This document shows positions 47,501 through 58,412 of a stretch of 64,000 nucleotides of DNA, piece after piece. Both the position numbers and the translations under genes were made by a program. Position 1 is the first letter of the stretch, and each line of letters starts with the position of its first letter. Below the pieces are notes generated by a model. It saw only the letters and a list, made by a program, of their open reading frames with translations. It was not told where the DNA came from and searched no databases. The stretch comes from Wyeomyia smithii (taxonomy: Eukaryota > Arthropoda > Insecta > Diptera > Culicidae), in the NCBI RefSeq assembly GCF_029784165.1, contig NC_073696.1, positions 243,148,892-243,212,891 on the forward strand. The letters are read 5' to 3'.

Positions 47501-50500
47501 CAGAATGGCCCGAAAAGAGTGCCCATCCCGCGCGGCGGCAATTATTTCGGGAAGAAGGGCCGCTGCTGAAAGCATTGCCACTTTGCCTATCGGGGCTTCG
47601 CGATCGGAAGTCGGATATCTAGAGGAAAGTTCTACATTATTCTCGATCAGAATAAAAGGCGGATATGCAGTTTTTAGCATCTCTGCAGAGGTGATCTATC
47701 GATCAAAGATTTTAAAAAGTTGTGAAAATATAAAAGTGAAAATAACTTTGAATATTTTTTTCTGTTCAGTTCTCCATAATGGAAGCGTTTTTTTTTTTGT
47801 TTTTATTGTTGTCTTCTAAAGCCTTCACAAAATTTTGGTTAAATCTCAATTTCCATTTATTCTATATATAATAGCAGTTTTCAATGTTAAGAAAAAAAAA
47901 CTTAGTCTTAACTTTGTGATCATTTCTGGAGCTTGTGTCCTTTTGTCCTCGTTGCCCTTTTTCGATCGCCTCGGGTTCATTAGAAAAATTTTGCACTCAA
48001 TTATGACTTTGGTTCGATTCATACGCATTCGATTCTACATCTGAAATGAAAATCAGAATGATTAGTATAAATTAGTAGTAAATAATAGCAAATTAATAAT
48101 GAGGCAAAACAAGCAACGATCTTCATTTTGTAAAATGGGAAATAAATGAAATAAGAAAAAAAAATAGTAGCATATAATAATTAATATAAAAAGTGTTTAT
48201 AAAATAATTTAAAACAATAACAAAGATTGTTATTTTCAAGGCAGATAAGTTTCAGAGCAGACACAATAAAGCTTTAAGTTTTGAAGGTTTTGTATTTTCC
48301 ACTTCATAACATTTGATCATTTGATCAAAAGTGTTATCAAAACAGTGGTAAGCTCTTAACAAATAATTACATGATTCTTTCTCCACATTGAGATTCTCCG
48401 CACTTTCTAACAGCCTCAACTGAGCCGCTGGTCTAATGTGCTTTAATTAGTCTCCGCTAATGTCCTGTACAGTTCTAGAGAATTGAAAAAGCACCCAAAA
48501 AGCCCAATCATTTTCCCAGGATGAAAGTAAAATTGCTTCCCTTGTTCAATTTAGCCGATAGTTTACCGGCTACTGGAAACCCAGCTAGGGAAAGGTAGAG
48601 CATCCACCACAGAGATGGTTTCCTGAATGACGCCAACATCGCCGCTGGCCGGTGCGGGGAGGGTTGCTGCAGCGCGGCCTTTAATTAGATTCCCGCAGTC
48701 GGGCTTCCCGAATCGGGATGACCAAAGGATGACCGCATCTCTTTCTATCGATTGTCTCTCGTCTAGAACGGGCATAGAAACAAAAGCAAAAGTGGCCAAT
48801 CCGGTACCGATGGATGATAGCGGGATTGCGACGAAGAAGAAAACTGAGGCTTTGATTTGGATATAGAAGCGAATGTTCGCCAGGAAGCGATAGATTTTCG
48901 ACGAAGATCCATTAAAGTAATGGGGGGGAGAGAATGGAAAGAGATCCGTAAGAAGAAGGAACTCGTAGTGACCGGTTGGCACAGGCACTGCGTAAGTGTG
49001 ATTCTCTGGAAGCAGATTACGACTCCAGTGGGTGGAGCCTATTTACTCTGGGAAGAGGGGAGACAAATCAATTCGGACTGAGTAACGATCGAAATGGATG
49101 AGTCTCATTAATTTGTTCGAGTTCTATTCTGACTTGCTGATGAAATGAAACTGGTTTTCTTCTGGGTTCGATGGTTTGACCGGTTTTTAGACATTGTCTC
49201 TTGCCGAATGCGGCAATAATAATGACGACGCTTAGCTTAGAATGAGTCGCAGAATATCTCAAGAAGCTAACATCCAGCCCCGCACCGACTGACGCAGGTA
49301 CACAGAGCACTCCGCTTGACATTGGCGTTTTCCTTCGAGTGTTTATCGTACACATTTTTTCTGGCTCCTCGTACCACTGAACAATATTTACACAAGTCCT
49401 GGCCGCAAACATACGCACTTCAATCGATTTTCACACTGAATGTACTTGCACTAAAACAGATCGTAAAATTCCTTCCGCCTCCGTAACCGCGCTGGAATTT
49501 CCCTCCGCTCGCAATCAAGCTCGTTAGATCTCGGAAAGACGGGGGCCTGAGTTTTCACTTTCAATTAGAGTGCCACGGGCGATGATGTCAGTTTGCGGTG
49601 AAAAACTGGTTGGTCAATCGCGGATGTGTTTCTTGTTTTTTCTTCTCTCTCTCTATCTCACTGTTGTCTGCCAACCCGCGCTGCTGCGATCGAGGGCCCA
49701 CTAAATCAGCACGCAAGTGAGAATGTAAAAGAAACATTCTAACCAGCAGAAAATAGTACCTAATTTTTATCCGATTGATTTCCATTGAAGATCCGTAATT
49801 GATTGGCACTACTAAGACATTTATTCACTTCGAGACTATAACTTTTGTGTTTGAAACAGCTTGAGGAAAATGTGTTTTGGAAACACTATCAAGAGTGGAA
49901 TCATCGACAAGTTATTTCTAGTTCAATTATCTGCCAAATAAATCAATCGAAATTGTTCATTAGTTGGTCTAATTTAGATCTGGCTTTAAGTTTTTACTTT
50001 CTTTTTTAATACAAAAGCATGATAGGGTTATTTGAATCAACGTAAAAGAAGCAGAAAGGGGTCGCAAAATTATCCTGCCGACCTCGGTGAATTGTAAAAA
50101 AAAAAACTAATCTATCGTGCTATTTATATTAATCCAACATACTCAAGAACCGCCTCGGAATGAGACGAGGGCTCATAATTCCCAAATGTGGCTATAAATC
50201 TAATAAACATTCGAAGCGAATAAGACAAAAATCGGCCGGACAAGACTGGCTGACCCATCTCGGATAGTTCTGCCGCAGCAGAAAAACGATTCCGGGTCGA
50301 CAACGACGAACGAAAGAATCATCATTTATTTATTATTTTGGAATTCATATCGTATCACATGTGCCGTTGAGGAAAAATGCCGAGAGGGGATAAGCAAAAG
50401 TACGGTGTGGTAATCGATAGTGAAGCCGACCGCAACCGACCTGGACAAGAATCGATCGGAACGCTTCGCTTCGATTCCCGCGGGTGTGAGTTATGTCTGT

Positions 50501-51399
50501 CTAAGGTGAGAGCCATTTGTCAAATTCTGTCGCTTCGATACATTTTTGGCCACGACTTGAGCGCACTGACGGCTTAGTCGTTTCGAGAATGAATATCATA
50601 AATGTGGAAGAAAGCAGTAAACAAGCTGTAAGATTTTTCTTTCGGTGTAAGGATGGTGATGGGGACATAATAAATGAGCGAACAATCGAATGAATCGAGA
50701 ATATATGAACCTCAGAGATGGCTTCGAATAAATAATGGTATTTTTAGAAGTTCCAAATGAGGACAACAAGTTACTGCGTTTTATATGCAAGGACAGTCGA
50801 AATAAGTTTATTTTGTATAACAGTTGTGAAGTATGATTTACCGTGTTGTAGTTTTTAAAGTGAAATTATTATATTGAAAAACTCATTCAAAATCGGGTTT
50901 AAAACAGACCAATAGTCAAATAAACGGTTATTAGAATACAACAACTATAGAATAATAAGAAATATCTAATCTTTCATTAAACTTCTATAAAAATTTAATA
51001 AGATACATGAAATTGCTACATTAAACTAATAAAAAGAGAAAATGTCATAGAAGTTCGTAACAGTGAATCTTTTGCTATAGTGGATATTTTTGCTATAGTG
51101 AACCACTCACCTCAATTTATACAAAAACTCGTGTCAACCTGCATCAGAATCCCAAGAAACATTTATAAATTCCAATTTATGTTATGTAAAGAGAAATTCA
51201 GTTAATATGATGAGTGGTCCACTACAAGAGAGGGGTCAATTATAGATTAATTTACCCTATTTCTTGAAATCATCATCATCTTTCATCTTGTCAGAAACTA
51301 AACATTAATAACACGTTCGAATCAATGTGGCCCTGGACACTTGCGACATAAATCTATTCAGCAAGAAATAAGAATATTTGTGGTTCTAGATACACATTT
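44505..51399. other. Long region without recognisable gene or repeat
   Basis: About 6.9 kb without a gene I can support. Parts (45,650-46,680, 47,370-47,640, 48,560-49,700, 50,140-50,600) are less AT-rich than the rest and lack visible repeats. Frames reach about 141 residues but have no family motif or likely splice structure. It may be host intergenic or intronic sequence, possibly regulatory, but nothing here proves it. Confidence 0.4.
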
Positions 51400-51700
51400 T
51401 CATGATCTCGGGCATCACTTTATAACGAGACATATGGGTACTTGTAGACGTTTGAAATTCAATTGCAGGTTGGTAGCAAATATCAGGATACGTTAAAACA
51501 TTTCGTCTTCCTGTGTATTTTCCTTCAAAAATTGTCACTTTGATGGTATAGATAAGCTGTTCTTCTATCGCGAACCATGTGTTCCTGTACAACCGAAGTT
51601 TATTAATACAGCGCAGCACTATATAATCGCAAATTGCAAATCCGGAAAAGAATTGCAATTTTGAAGAAATACAATAGTTGATCAACTTTACTTTTGAAAT
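51400..51700 (+). repeat. Dispersed repeat related to 7990-8290
   Basis: It shares AGACGTTTGAAATTCAATTG, a following GGTTGGTAGCAAATATC.GGATAC and a later CAGC.CA...CACTATA passage with the segment near 8060-8240, in the same orientation. Divergence is high. The repeat class is unknown. Confidence 0.4.
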
Positions 51701-51780
51701 ATGACATTCAATTTTTTTTGTCCTTGACAGTCAAAGCCACTCACTCCTCATGGTAAAATCGATAATTTCTTCAATTCTTT

Positions 51781-51931
51781 AATTCTCGACTACTGTGTGA
51801 TAAGGTCGTATGTCTAAACGTCAACAAAATGAGTGAGAGTTATATTCCTTGTACTTCACAAGCACAAATCATCTCTTACACGTTTTGTTTACGTTTAGAC
51901 ATACGACCTTATCACAAAGTAGTCGAGAATT
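51781..51931. mobile_element. Hairpin MITE
   Basis: AATTCTCGACTACTGTGTGA at the left continues for about 50 bp and is matched in inverted orientation at the right end with two or three mismatches. The central loop is about 50 bp. Transcribed RNA would fold into a long stem. No coding capacity and no certain target duplication. Confidence 0.75.
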
Positions 51932-52104
51932 GATGGTAATACTTAAACACTGCGCTCACTGGTTTGATTTATCAGCAGAATTAGCGGCGCTGTCCCATTC
52001 ACGAATAATCATGACTTTTTAATCAATTAAGACTGAGAAGCCTCCCAAGATTAGTGTAGTTAGGTTCAGATATTCAAACGACGTACTGGAACATTCATAC
52101 AAAC

Positions 52105-53240
52105 TAGGGTTTGCAATATTCCCGGGAATCGATTTCCCGGGAAACGGGAATGAAAAATCGAATTTCCCGGGAATTCCCGGGAACCGGGAACTAACAAATT
52201 CCTTAGCAAAGTGACATTTTAAATGGAATTCATCAATAAAAGGTAACAAAAAATTGTTTAAAATTTCATTCTCAATCCGCATGAAAAACAAAAAAAAAAC
52301 AAATGAAATACTAAACATTTTCAAGGTAACATAAAAAATTCGTGATCGATTTTTGTAGCATATATTTGCAGAAGAGGAGAATTAAGGGTATTCATGTCGT
52401 CAAACAATCGCTTCAGATCCGCTGATGATTTTCCGTTAAGCTCAAAAATTTTATTTCCTTCTGTAAAACTTTGCTCAAGTCTGCTGAATCACCGCTGATG
52501 TTTGAATGAATGGATACGTTGTGGCTGCGTTTGCGGCAATTTGACAGCTAGCCCATACATTTTCTGTCAAATTAACGTCAACGCAACGCAAACGTATCTA
52601 TTGTGTTTGGGCTTTTAGGCAGGCATTGGACGCGAAAAATATTTGCTATATTCGGTACGGACTTTTTGGGCAAAATGTTTTTTACACTACAGTGAATATT
52701 TACTGTTTACTTGAGCGGTAGCAAACCAATTCGCTTTTTTTTTTTTCATTTAAATATATTTGCTATGCCATTGTGATTTATTTCGAATAAACTGCGTCTC
52801 AAATCTAGTTTTCATTGACAGAGCAACATTTCAAACCCTTTTGGAGTTTATAACATTATTGATTAGAACGTAAGATTCAAAGGAAGATTTTTGGTTAATT
52901 AACTACGTTATTTCGTTATTTCGCCGTTCGGTGGTTTTCTGTGACCGAGACAAACCGGAAGGAAACGAGAGAATACTAAATAATCAGTTCAATACGACTC
53001 AAAATAAGTCAGTCTTAGAGCATTTGAAGGCTTACTAATTAACATGCAAAGATGATTTTCACGTTTAAATACTATACTGACTTTAGGTTTTATTAAATGA
53101 TTTATTTAAGGTCGCACCAGTTTGACGTATTTAATTTAATTGCAATAATGCATAAAAAACTATAGTGAATCATACAAAATTTTTCGCTGAACTCGGGAAT
53201 CCCGGGATCCCGGGAATCAATATTTCTGTTCCCGGGATCC
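52105..53240. mobile_element. CCCGGG-rich TIR element, copy 3, right end cut
   Basis: The left end TAGGGTTTGCAATATTCCCG is followed by CCCGGGAA palindromes (52121-52190). The interior matches copies 1 and 2 (TCGTC..ACAATCGCTTCAGATCCGC, TTCTGTAAAACTTTGCTCAAG). The right subterminal run of CCCGGGATCCCGGG stops at 53240 without the final terminus. Other sequence has been inserted between about 52505 and 53000, including a small foldback at 52511-52600. Confidence 0.7.
52511..52600. repeat. Small foldback insert
   Basis: A left arm GGATACGTTGTGGCTGCGTT...AATTTGACAG is matched in inverted, imperfect form by CTGTCAAATT...AACGCAAACGTATC. The arms are about 36 bp with several mismatches around a short centre. 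It lies inside copy 3 of the CCCGGG-rich element. Confidence 0.6.
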
Positions 53241-53382
53241 GTAGCGCAGACTCAACCCCCCCTTCCCCCTTTCATGCGTTACGTAATTTGTGTACGACGC
53301 CATATGAATATTTTTTTGATGGTAGATTTACGTCTTCCGGAAACATATACAATTTCAATACAGGGATCCAATTCTAAAAACC

Positions 53383-53460
53383 GAAAACATCGAGAGCGTC
53401 ACGAAAAATGTCCAATTTCAAACGTTTTAAACTCAGTCAGTTTCCAATCGATTTCTGCCG
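53383..53460 (+). repeat. Dispersed repeat, copy a
   Basis: It shares GAAAACATCGAGAGCGTCAC, a TTTTAAACTCAGTCAGTTTC stretch and CGATTTC with 55178-55252 in the same orientation. The two copies flank the minisatellite element at 53995-54955. Unknown family. Confidence 0.6.
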
Positions 53461-54143
53461 TGTTCTATGTATAATTCATATCTGTACCGATACCACACGG
53501 ACGTTGAATGCTAATCGTGGCGAAGAAAGAAAAGCCGGGTTTTAATTTTCGGCTGATCATGGTGGGTGCGTTGACACTTAGGCACCTGTCTATCTGGCAG
53601 CTGTTATGGAGTTTTCGGTAGCTGCAGAATTATTGAAAATGACTGGCAATTCTACTAAAGAAAACGGAAGAACTAGAATCATCGGCGAATGAGAGATATA
53701 ATAACACCTTTTGGTACTCTACAATTATGTGATTAAAGTAGTTAAGATTTTTCATCACGGGGACGGGAATATTGTCTCCATCCACGACACGATACATGTT
53801 ATTTTGTTGCCTTTATAAGAGCTCTATCGGTCCGGTTCGACAGATTTGATTTGTTTGATCTTTATTAGAGAGCCTTTAACCTGAGGGGTCATTCAGCTCT
53901 TCCACCGGCTCGACAGAATGTCCACAAGAATTCATTTTTTTGTGCATCCGTATTACGAAACTGGGACAAACTGTGGGAACTTGAAATTAAGGCGGGGCTA
54001 TTCAGAAGGGGGACGGGACACGAGGCATATCGACGCTAGGCATATGGATGTTAGGCATAGTATGCTAGGCATACAGACGCGAGGCATACTGGATGTGAGC
54101 CATAATGGATGCGAGGCATACTGCCAAAAGGCATAACGGACAC

Positions 54144-54267
54144 AAGGCCGAATGGACGCGAGGCCGAATGGACGCGAGGCCGAATGGACGCGAGGCCGAA
54201 TGGACGCGAGGCCGAATGGACGCGAGGCCGAATGGACGCGAGGCCGAATGGACGCAAGGCCGAATGC
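54144..54267 (+). repeat. 16-bp minisatellite, left array
   Basis: Seven tandem copies of GAGGCCGAATGGACGC (the first starts AA for GA) plus a partial eighth ending in GCGATG. The units are otherwise identical, so recent homogenisation is likely. Confidence 0.95.
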
Positions 54268-54703
54268 GATGTTGTACGATCGCATGAGATCCAATTATGT
54301 AGTTCAGGTGTTAATATATTCCTAAAGAGTTTAAGTTGAGTATAATACTTTTCTTGAAATCATGCGGCGAAGACGCATAATCGAGGGCAAGGAAACGAGG
54401 CGGCACTAAGCCGCCGTGGTTTCCGCAGTCCGAGCCGGCCGCCGACCCGCCGTCGGAAGCGGCGGCCTCTCGCACCCTAACGACTGATCTACTGGTTTAC
54501 TAGGTCTACTCAAACAGAGTTTTCTTCCCTTAGTTAAGTCCGAACGAGCGGTAGCGAGTAAGGACAGCTTTCGCTCGAACAGCGAGGCGGCCGAAGGCCG
54601 CGAGTGTATTGCTTTCCAAATGACACTTTGTAGCGAAATACATGTTATTGAAAGAGGGCTCTGTTGATGATGACGATAATAACATATTCCGCATCACTTC
54701 CCC

Positions 54704-54945
54704 TTGGCCTTGTATCCATTCGGCTTCGCGTCCATTCAGCCTCGCGTCCATTCGGCCTCGCGTCCATTCGGCCTCGCGTCCATTCGGCCTCGCGTCCATT
54801 CGGCCTCGCGTCCATTCGGCCTCGCGTCCATTTTGCCTCGCGTCCATTCGGCCTCGCGTCCATATGCCTCGTGTCCGTATGCCTGCCGTCCATTATGCCT
54901 AGCGTACTATGCCTCGCGTCCGTATGCCTCGCGTCTGTATGCTTA
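54704..54945 (-). repeat. 16-bp minisatellite, right array, inverted
   Basis: The complement of the left-array unit is repeated about nine times with a few substitutions. It is followed outward by 15-bp and irregular variants carrying CATATGCCTC or CGTATGCCTC. Confidence 0.9.
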
Positions 54946-55177
54946 ACGGGGTGTCATCATTAAGAAGATAGCTCCAAGTCAGAAAAAAAATAAGATTCAT
55001 TATGTCAGAACGTATATCGCACGCGATCATGAAGCATTTATGAATTAGTTTATACAATTTCTTTTCATTTTTTTCATTTTTCTCTCAACAGAGTCAACTT
55101 AAGCACATCGTTTAGTGCGCTTTTGACGTAGAATTACGTCTTACTGCAACATAAATAGGGGTACAAATTGTAAATGT

Positions 55178-55252
55178 GAAAACATCGAGAGCGTCACGAA
55201 AATTGCACACATTCAAAAGTTTTAAACTCAGTCAGTTTCCAACGGATTTCGT
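55178..55252 (+). repeat. Dispersed repeat, copy b
   Basis: The second copy of the segment at 53383-53460, with the same GAAAACATCGAGAGCGTCAC start. Upstream is a GACGTAGAATTACGTCTT palindrome whose half recurs near 55405. Confidence 0.6.
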
Positions 55253-55496
55253 TCATTTTTAAAGCAAAAATATTTTACGATAAAGAATATACGAAAAAAT
55301 ATACTGCTTCACTTAATAATGTGAATGGTGTGTAGATTGATTAACCCTAATCAAGTGTATTTCCAAACTTATTGCAAAAAAAAATTTTTTGAAATTAGAC
55401 AGGCGTACGTAATTCTACGTTAACCTTGCGGTCGAGTCTTATAAACAACCTCTTCAACTATTTATTCTACGAACTAATTTTCTTTTTTAACAGCGA

Positions 55497-56004
55497 CTTT
55501 TACCCGTTAACATTCAAGTTCAGTTCGAATAAAGTGTTCATTGTCGCGGTTCAAACCTTTATTTCAGCCTAAAATAAATAGTTCATATAGTTCATTGTGT
55601 GCAGTAGGGAAATGATACAGATTTGGAAAAATATACCGCGTCCCGACGGGACATAAACCCGCAAGCTCCCTGTCTCCGGCATGATGTTTTGACCAATTAA
55701 ACTACGGGGGGCGGTGGTACTGTTCCACAATCTATATGCGTATCAAATTTCACTGCCGACTTAGTCTATTGCTCATCCCTAACTACACACACTGCTGTGC
55801 AAGCGTTATTTATACGACTGAAAAGAATGTCTCATCACACACAGAAGAGTCAGCTGATGCTGATAACTCTTGTAGACCTGTGTGACCGGTCGGGATGCGG
55901 TATATTTTTCCAAATCTGTATCATATTTCCAGTTCGCTTATTTTTCGCTTTTCCTACTGCACACATTGTCTGCTTAATGAGATTGAATGTTAACGGGTAA
56001 CAGC
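55497..56004. mobile_element. Inverted pair of tRNA-derived repeats
   Basis: CCCGTTAACATTCAA at 55504 is matched by TTGAATGTTAACGGG near 55986. CAGATTTGGAAAAATATACCGC at 55619-55640 is matched by its complement near 55903. The left half read on the minus strand is a tRNA-like head plus body. The right half read on the plus strand is a body without most of the head. This looks like two SINE-like copies joined head to head. Confidence 0.6.
55637..55711 (-). repeat. tRNA-like head of SINE (not a functional tRNA)
   Basis: Read on the minus strand it gives a TAGTTTAATTGGTCAAA A-box-like stretch, a middle arm around CCGGAGACAGG and a GGGTTTATGTCCCG T-arm-like stretch, with a rough acceptor pairing. 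The B box is off consensus (TTTATG where TTCGAA is expected), so this is a tRNA-derived promoter remnant. Confidence 0.5.
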
Positions 56005-56585
56005 AAGGTGTTTCCTGCCTGTTGGGTGAACTCTGCAGCAAGCTAATGCTCCAGTTTACTTTTAATGCCAACGTGACGAAACATTGGGTAATTTTCGTGG
56101 GGTGTTGCGTCACATAGTCACCAGCAGGTAATACTCGTTTAAAACGACAGTAGGCAAAAAGCAGTACTTTTTCGTAGGCTGGTCCTAATTAAATATAACG
56201 TCGATGCCGAGTGGTAATTGTTTGTGGTAATTGAGATGCGACGCAATTTTTGGTCCATTTAACTACTGCAAAGTAAGTCTTGTTAGTTTGGATGTTAGTA
56301 ATGGAATGATCATTTCTCGCGTAACTTTTCAAAAGGACCTAAGTAACAATGAAAGATTCCTTCCTCTCTCATTTTGTTTCGTTAATTACGTCGCTTTCTT
56401 GCCCTGCATCGAGAGATATTAATATTGCCTTGCTTACAATGCAAAGAGTGTTATGAAAATTGGCAAAATAACATAGTTATTAAAAGAAGAGAAAGCAAAC
56501 AAAAAGGGTCTCTCAATGTTAGATAGTTCATTTCGAAAAGTTAGGCGAGATTTTGTTGATTTTATCAAACTGTACAAATTAGTTG
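56005..56585. other. Region without recognisable gene
   Basis: Nothing identified. Short frames only, no repeats noted. Confidence 0.4.
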
Positions 56586-56825
56586 CTATGCGGAGAGCTT
56601 GACCACCACATCTGTTGGATCGTGTATTACTTGATCGCCAACACTCCACCCTAATCCTTGGATCCCAGGAAACCGATTTGTGGTAGCGTCGACCCTGGGC
56701 TGTAAACTCCGATTTTGAGTGCTGCAAATAGCCCATTGGTTGTCGCACATGATCGGTAAAGCCGTCTCGCCAAAGATTTGCCTCAATAGGATCTTCCACC
56801 ACAGCGCTTCATTGGGTGTAAGAGA
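56586..56825 (-). pseudogene. Ty1/copia RNase H-end fragment
   Basis: The minus-strand frame reads NEALWWKILLRQIFGE and PIMCDNQWAICSTQN, resembling the copia-type RNase H end (EA.W...LL...GE, then CDNQ.AI). Further along, in another frame, GVLAIK matches the following segment of that domain. The fragment is short, has at least one frameshift and a stop, and its other parts are absent. It directly abuts the GAGATA array, and the long leucine/tyrosine frame continuing through the array is an artefact. In an intact element this domain is the C-terminus of the pol polyprotein. Confidence 0.6.
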
Positions 56826-58235
56826 GAGAAAGTGACAGAGAACTAGAGAGATAAATAGAGAGATAAATAGAGAGAGATAGAGATAGAGATAGAGATAGAG
56901 ATAGAGATAGAGATAGAGATAGAGATAGAGATAGAGATAGAGATAGAGATAGAGATAGAGATAGAGATAGAGATAGAGATAGAGATAGAGATAGAGATAG
57001 AGATAGAGATAGAGATAGAGATAGAGATAGAGATAGAGATAGAGATAGAGATAGAGATAGAGATAGAGATAGAGATAGAGATAGAGATAGAGATAGAGAT
57101 AGAGATAGAGATAGAGATAGAGATAGAGATAGAGATAGAGATAGAGATAGAGATAGAGATAGAGATAGAGATAGAGATAGAGATAGAGATAGAGATAGAG
57201 ATAGAGATAGAGATAGAGATAGAGGTAGAGATAGAGATAGAGATAGAGATAGAGATAGAGATAGAGATAGAGATAGAGATAGAGATAGAGATAGAGATAG
57301 AGATAGAGATAGAGATAGAGATAGAGATAGAGATAGAGATAGAGATAGAGATAGAGATAGAGATAGAGATAGAGATAGAGATAGAGATAGAGATAGAGAT
57401 AGAGATAGAGATAGAGATAGAGATAGAGATAGAGATAGAGATAGAGATAGAGATAGAGATAGAGATAGAGATAGAGATAGAGATAGAGATAGAGATAGAG
57501 ATAGAGATAGAGATAGAGATAGAGATAGAGATAGAGATAGAGATAGAGATAGAGATAGAGATAGAGATAGAGATAGAGATAGAGATAGAGATAGAGATAG
57601 AGATAGAGATAGAGATAGAGATAGAGATAGAGATAGAGATAGAGATAGAGATAGAGATAGAGATAGAGATAGAGATAGAGATAGAGATAGAGATAGAGAT
57701 AGAGATAGAGATAGAGATAGAGATAGAGATAGAGATAGAGATAGAGGTAGAGATAGAGATAGAGATAGAGATAGAGATAGAGATAGAGATAGAGATAGAG
57801 ATAGAGATAGAGATAGAGATAGAGATAGAGATAGAGATAGAGATAGAGATAGAGATAGAGATAGAGATAGAGATAGAGATAGAGATAGAGATAGAGATAG
57901 AGATAGAGATAGAGATAGAGATAGAGATAGAGATAGAGATAGAGATAGAGATAGAGATAGAGATAGAGATAGAGATAGAGATAGAGATAGAGATAGAGAT
58001 AGAGATAGAGATAGAGATAGAGATAGAGATAGAGATAGAGATAGAGATAGAGATAGAGATAGAGATAGAGATAGAGATAGAGATAGAGATAGAGATAGAG
58101 ATAGAGATAGAGATAGAGATAGAGATAGAGATAGAGATAGAGATAGAGATAGAGATAGAGAAAGAGATAGAGAAAGAGATAGAGATATAGAGAGATACAG
58201 AGAGATAGAGATAGAGAGAGAGAGAGCGAGAGAGA

Positions 58236-58300
<65 letters not shown>

Positions 58301-58376
58301 CGAGAGAGAGAGAGGGAGGGAGAGGATAGAGAAGGAGAGAGAGAAAGAGAGCGAGAGAGAGAGAGAGAGAGGGAGG

Positions 58377-58408
<32 letters not shown>

Positions 58409-58412
58409 GGTC
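56826..58412 (+). repeat. Giant (GAGATA)n microsatellite with GA-rich flank
   Basis: From about 56870 to 58160 the hexamer GAGATA repeats without a break, about 215 times. Only two interruptions were seen, GAGGTA at 57225 and at 57747, which are 522 bp (87 units) apart. From 58160 to 58412 it degrades to GA/GAAA/GGGA runs. The 652- and 523-residue antisense frames of Leu-Tyr and Ile-Ser repeats are by-products and not genes. Confidence 0.98.

Larger units (their letters stand above)
53995..54955. mobile_element. Element with inverted 16-bp minisatellite arrays
   Basis: The left side starts with diverged ACGCGAGGCATA-type units (54018-54140) and passes into seven full 16-bp units GAGGCCGAATGGACGC (54144-54255). 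The right side has the inverted unit GCGTCCATTCGGCCTC about nine times (54710-54860), then diverged units (54861-54945) in mirror order. A 450-bp core with a GC-rich part (54360-54480) lies between. The mirror arrangement of pure inner and degenerate outer units suggests one palindromic mobile element. Frames across the arrays (R/G/E-rich and S/R/P-rich) are artefacts. No transposase seen. Confidence 0.65.

Noticed and set aside
54105..54946. Repeat-protein frames and a possible CRISPR array in the 16-bp minisatellite
   Set aside because: Units are contiguous without spacers, the genome is eukaryotic, and several frames are open only because the 16-bp unit lacks stops over few copies.
55637..55711. 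Functional tRNA gene
   Set aside because: The B box and stems are off consensus and it sits in an inverted repeat with a SINE-like body.
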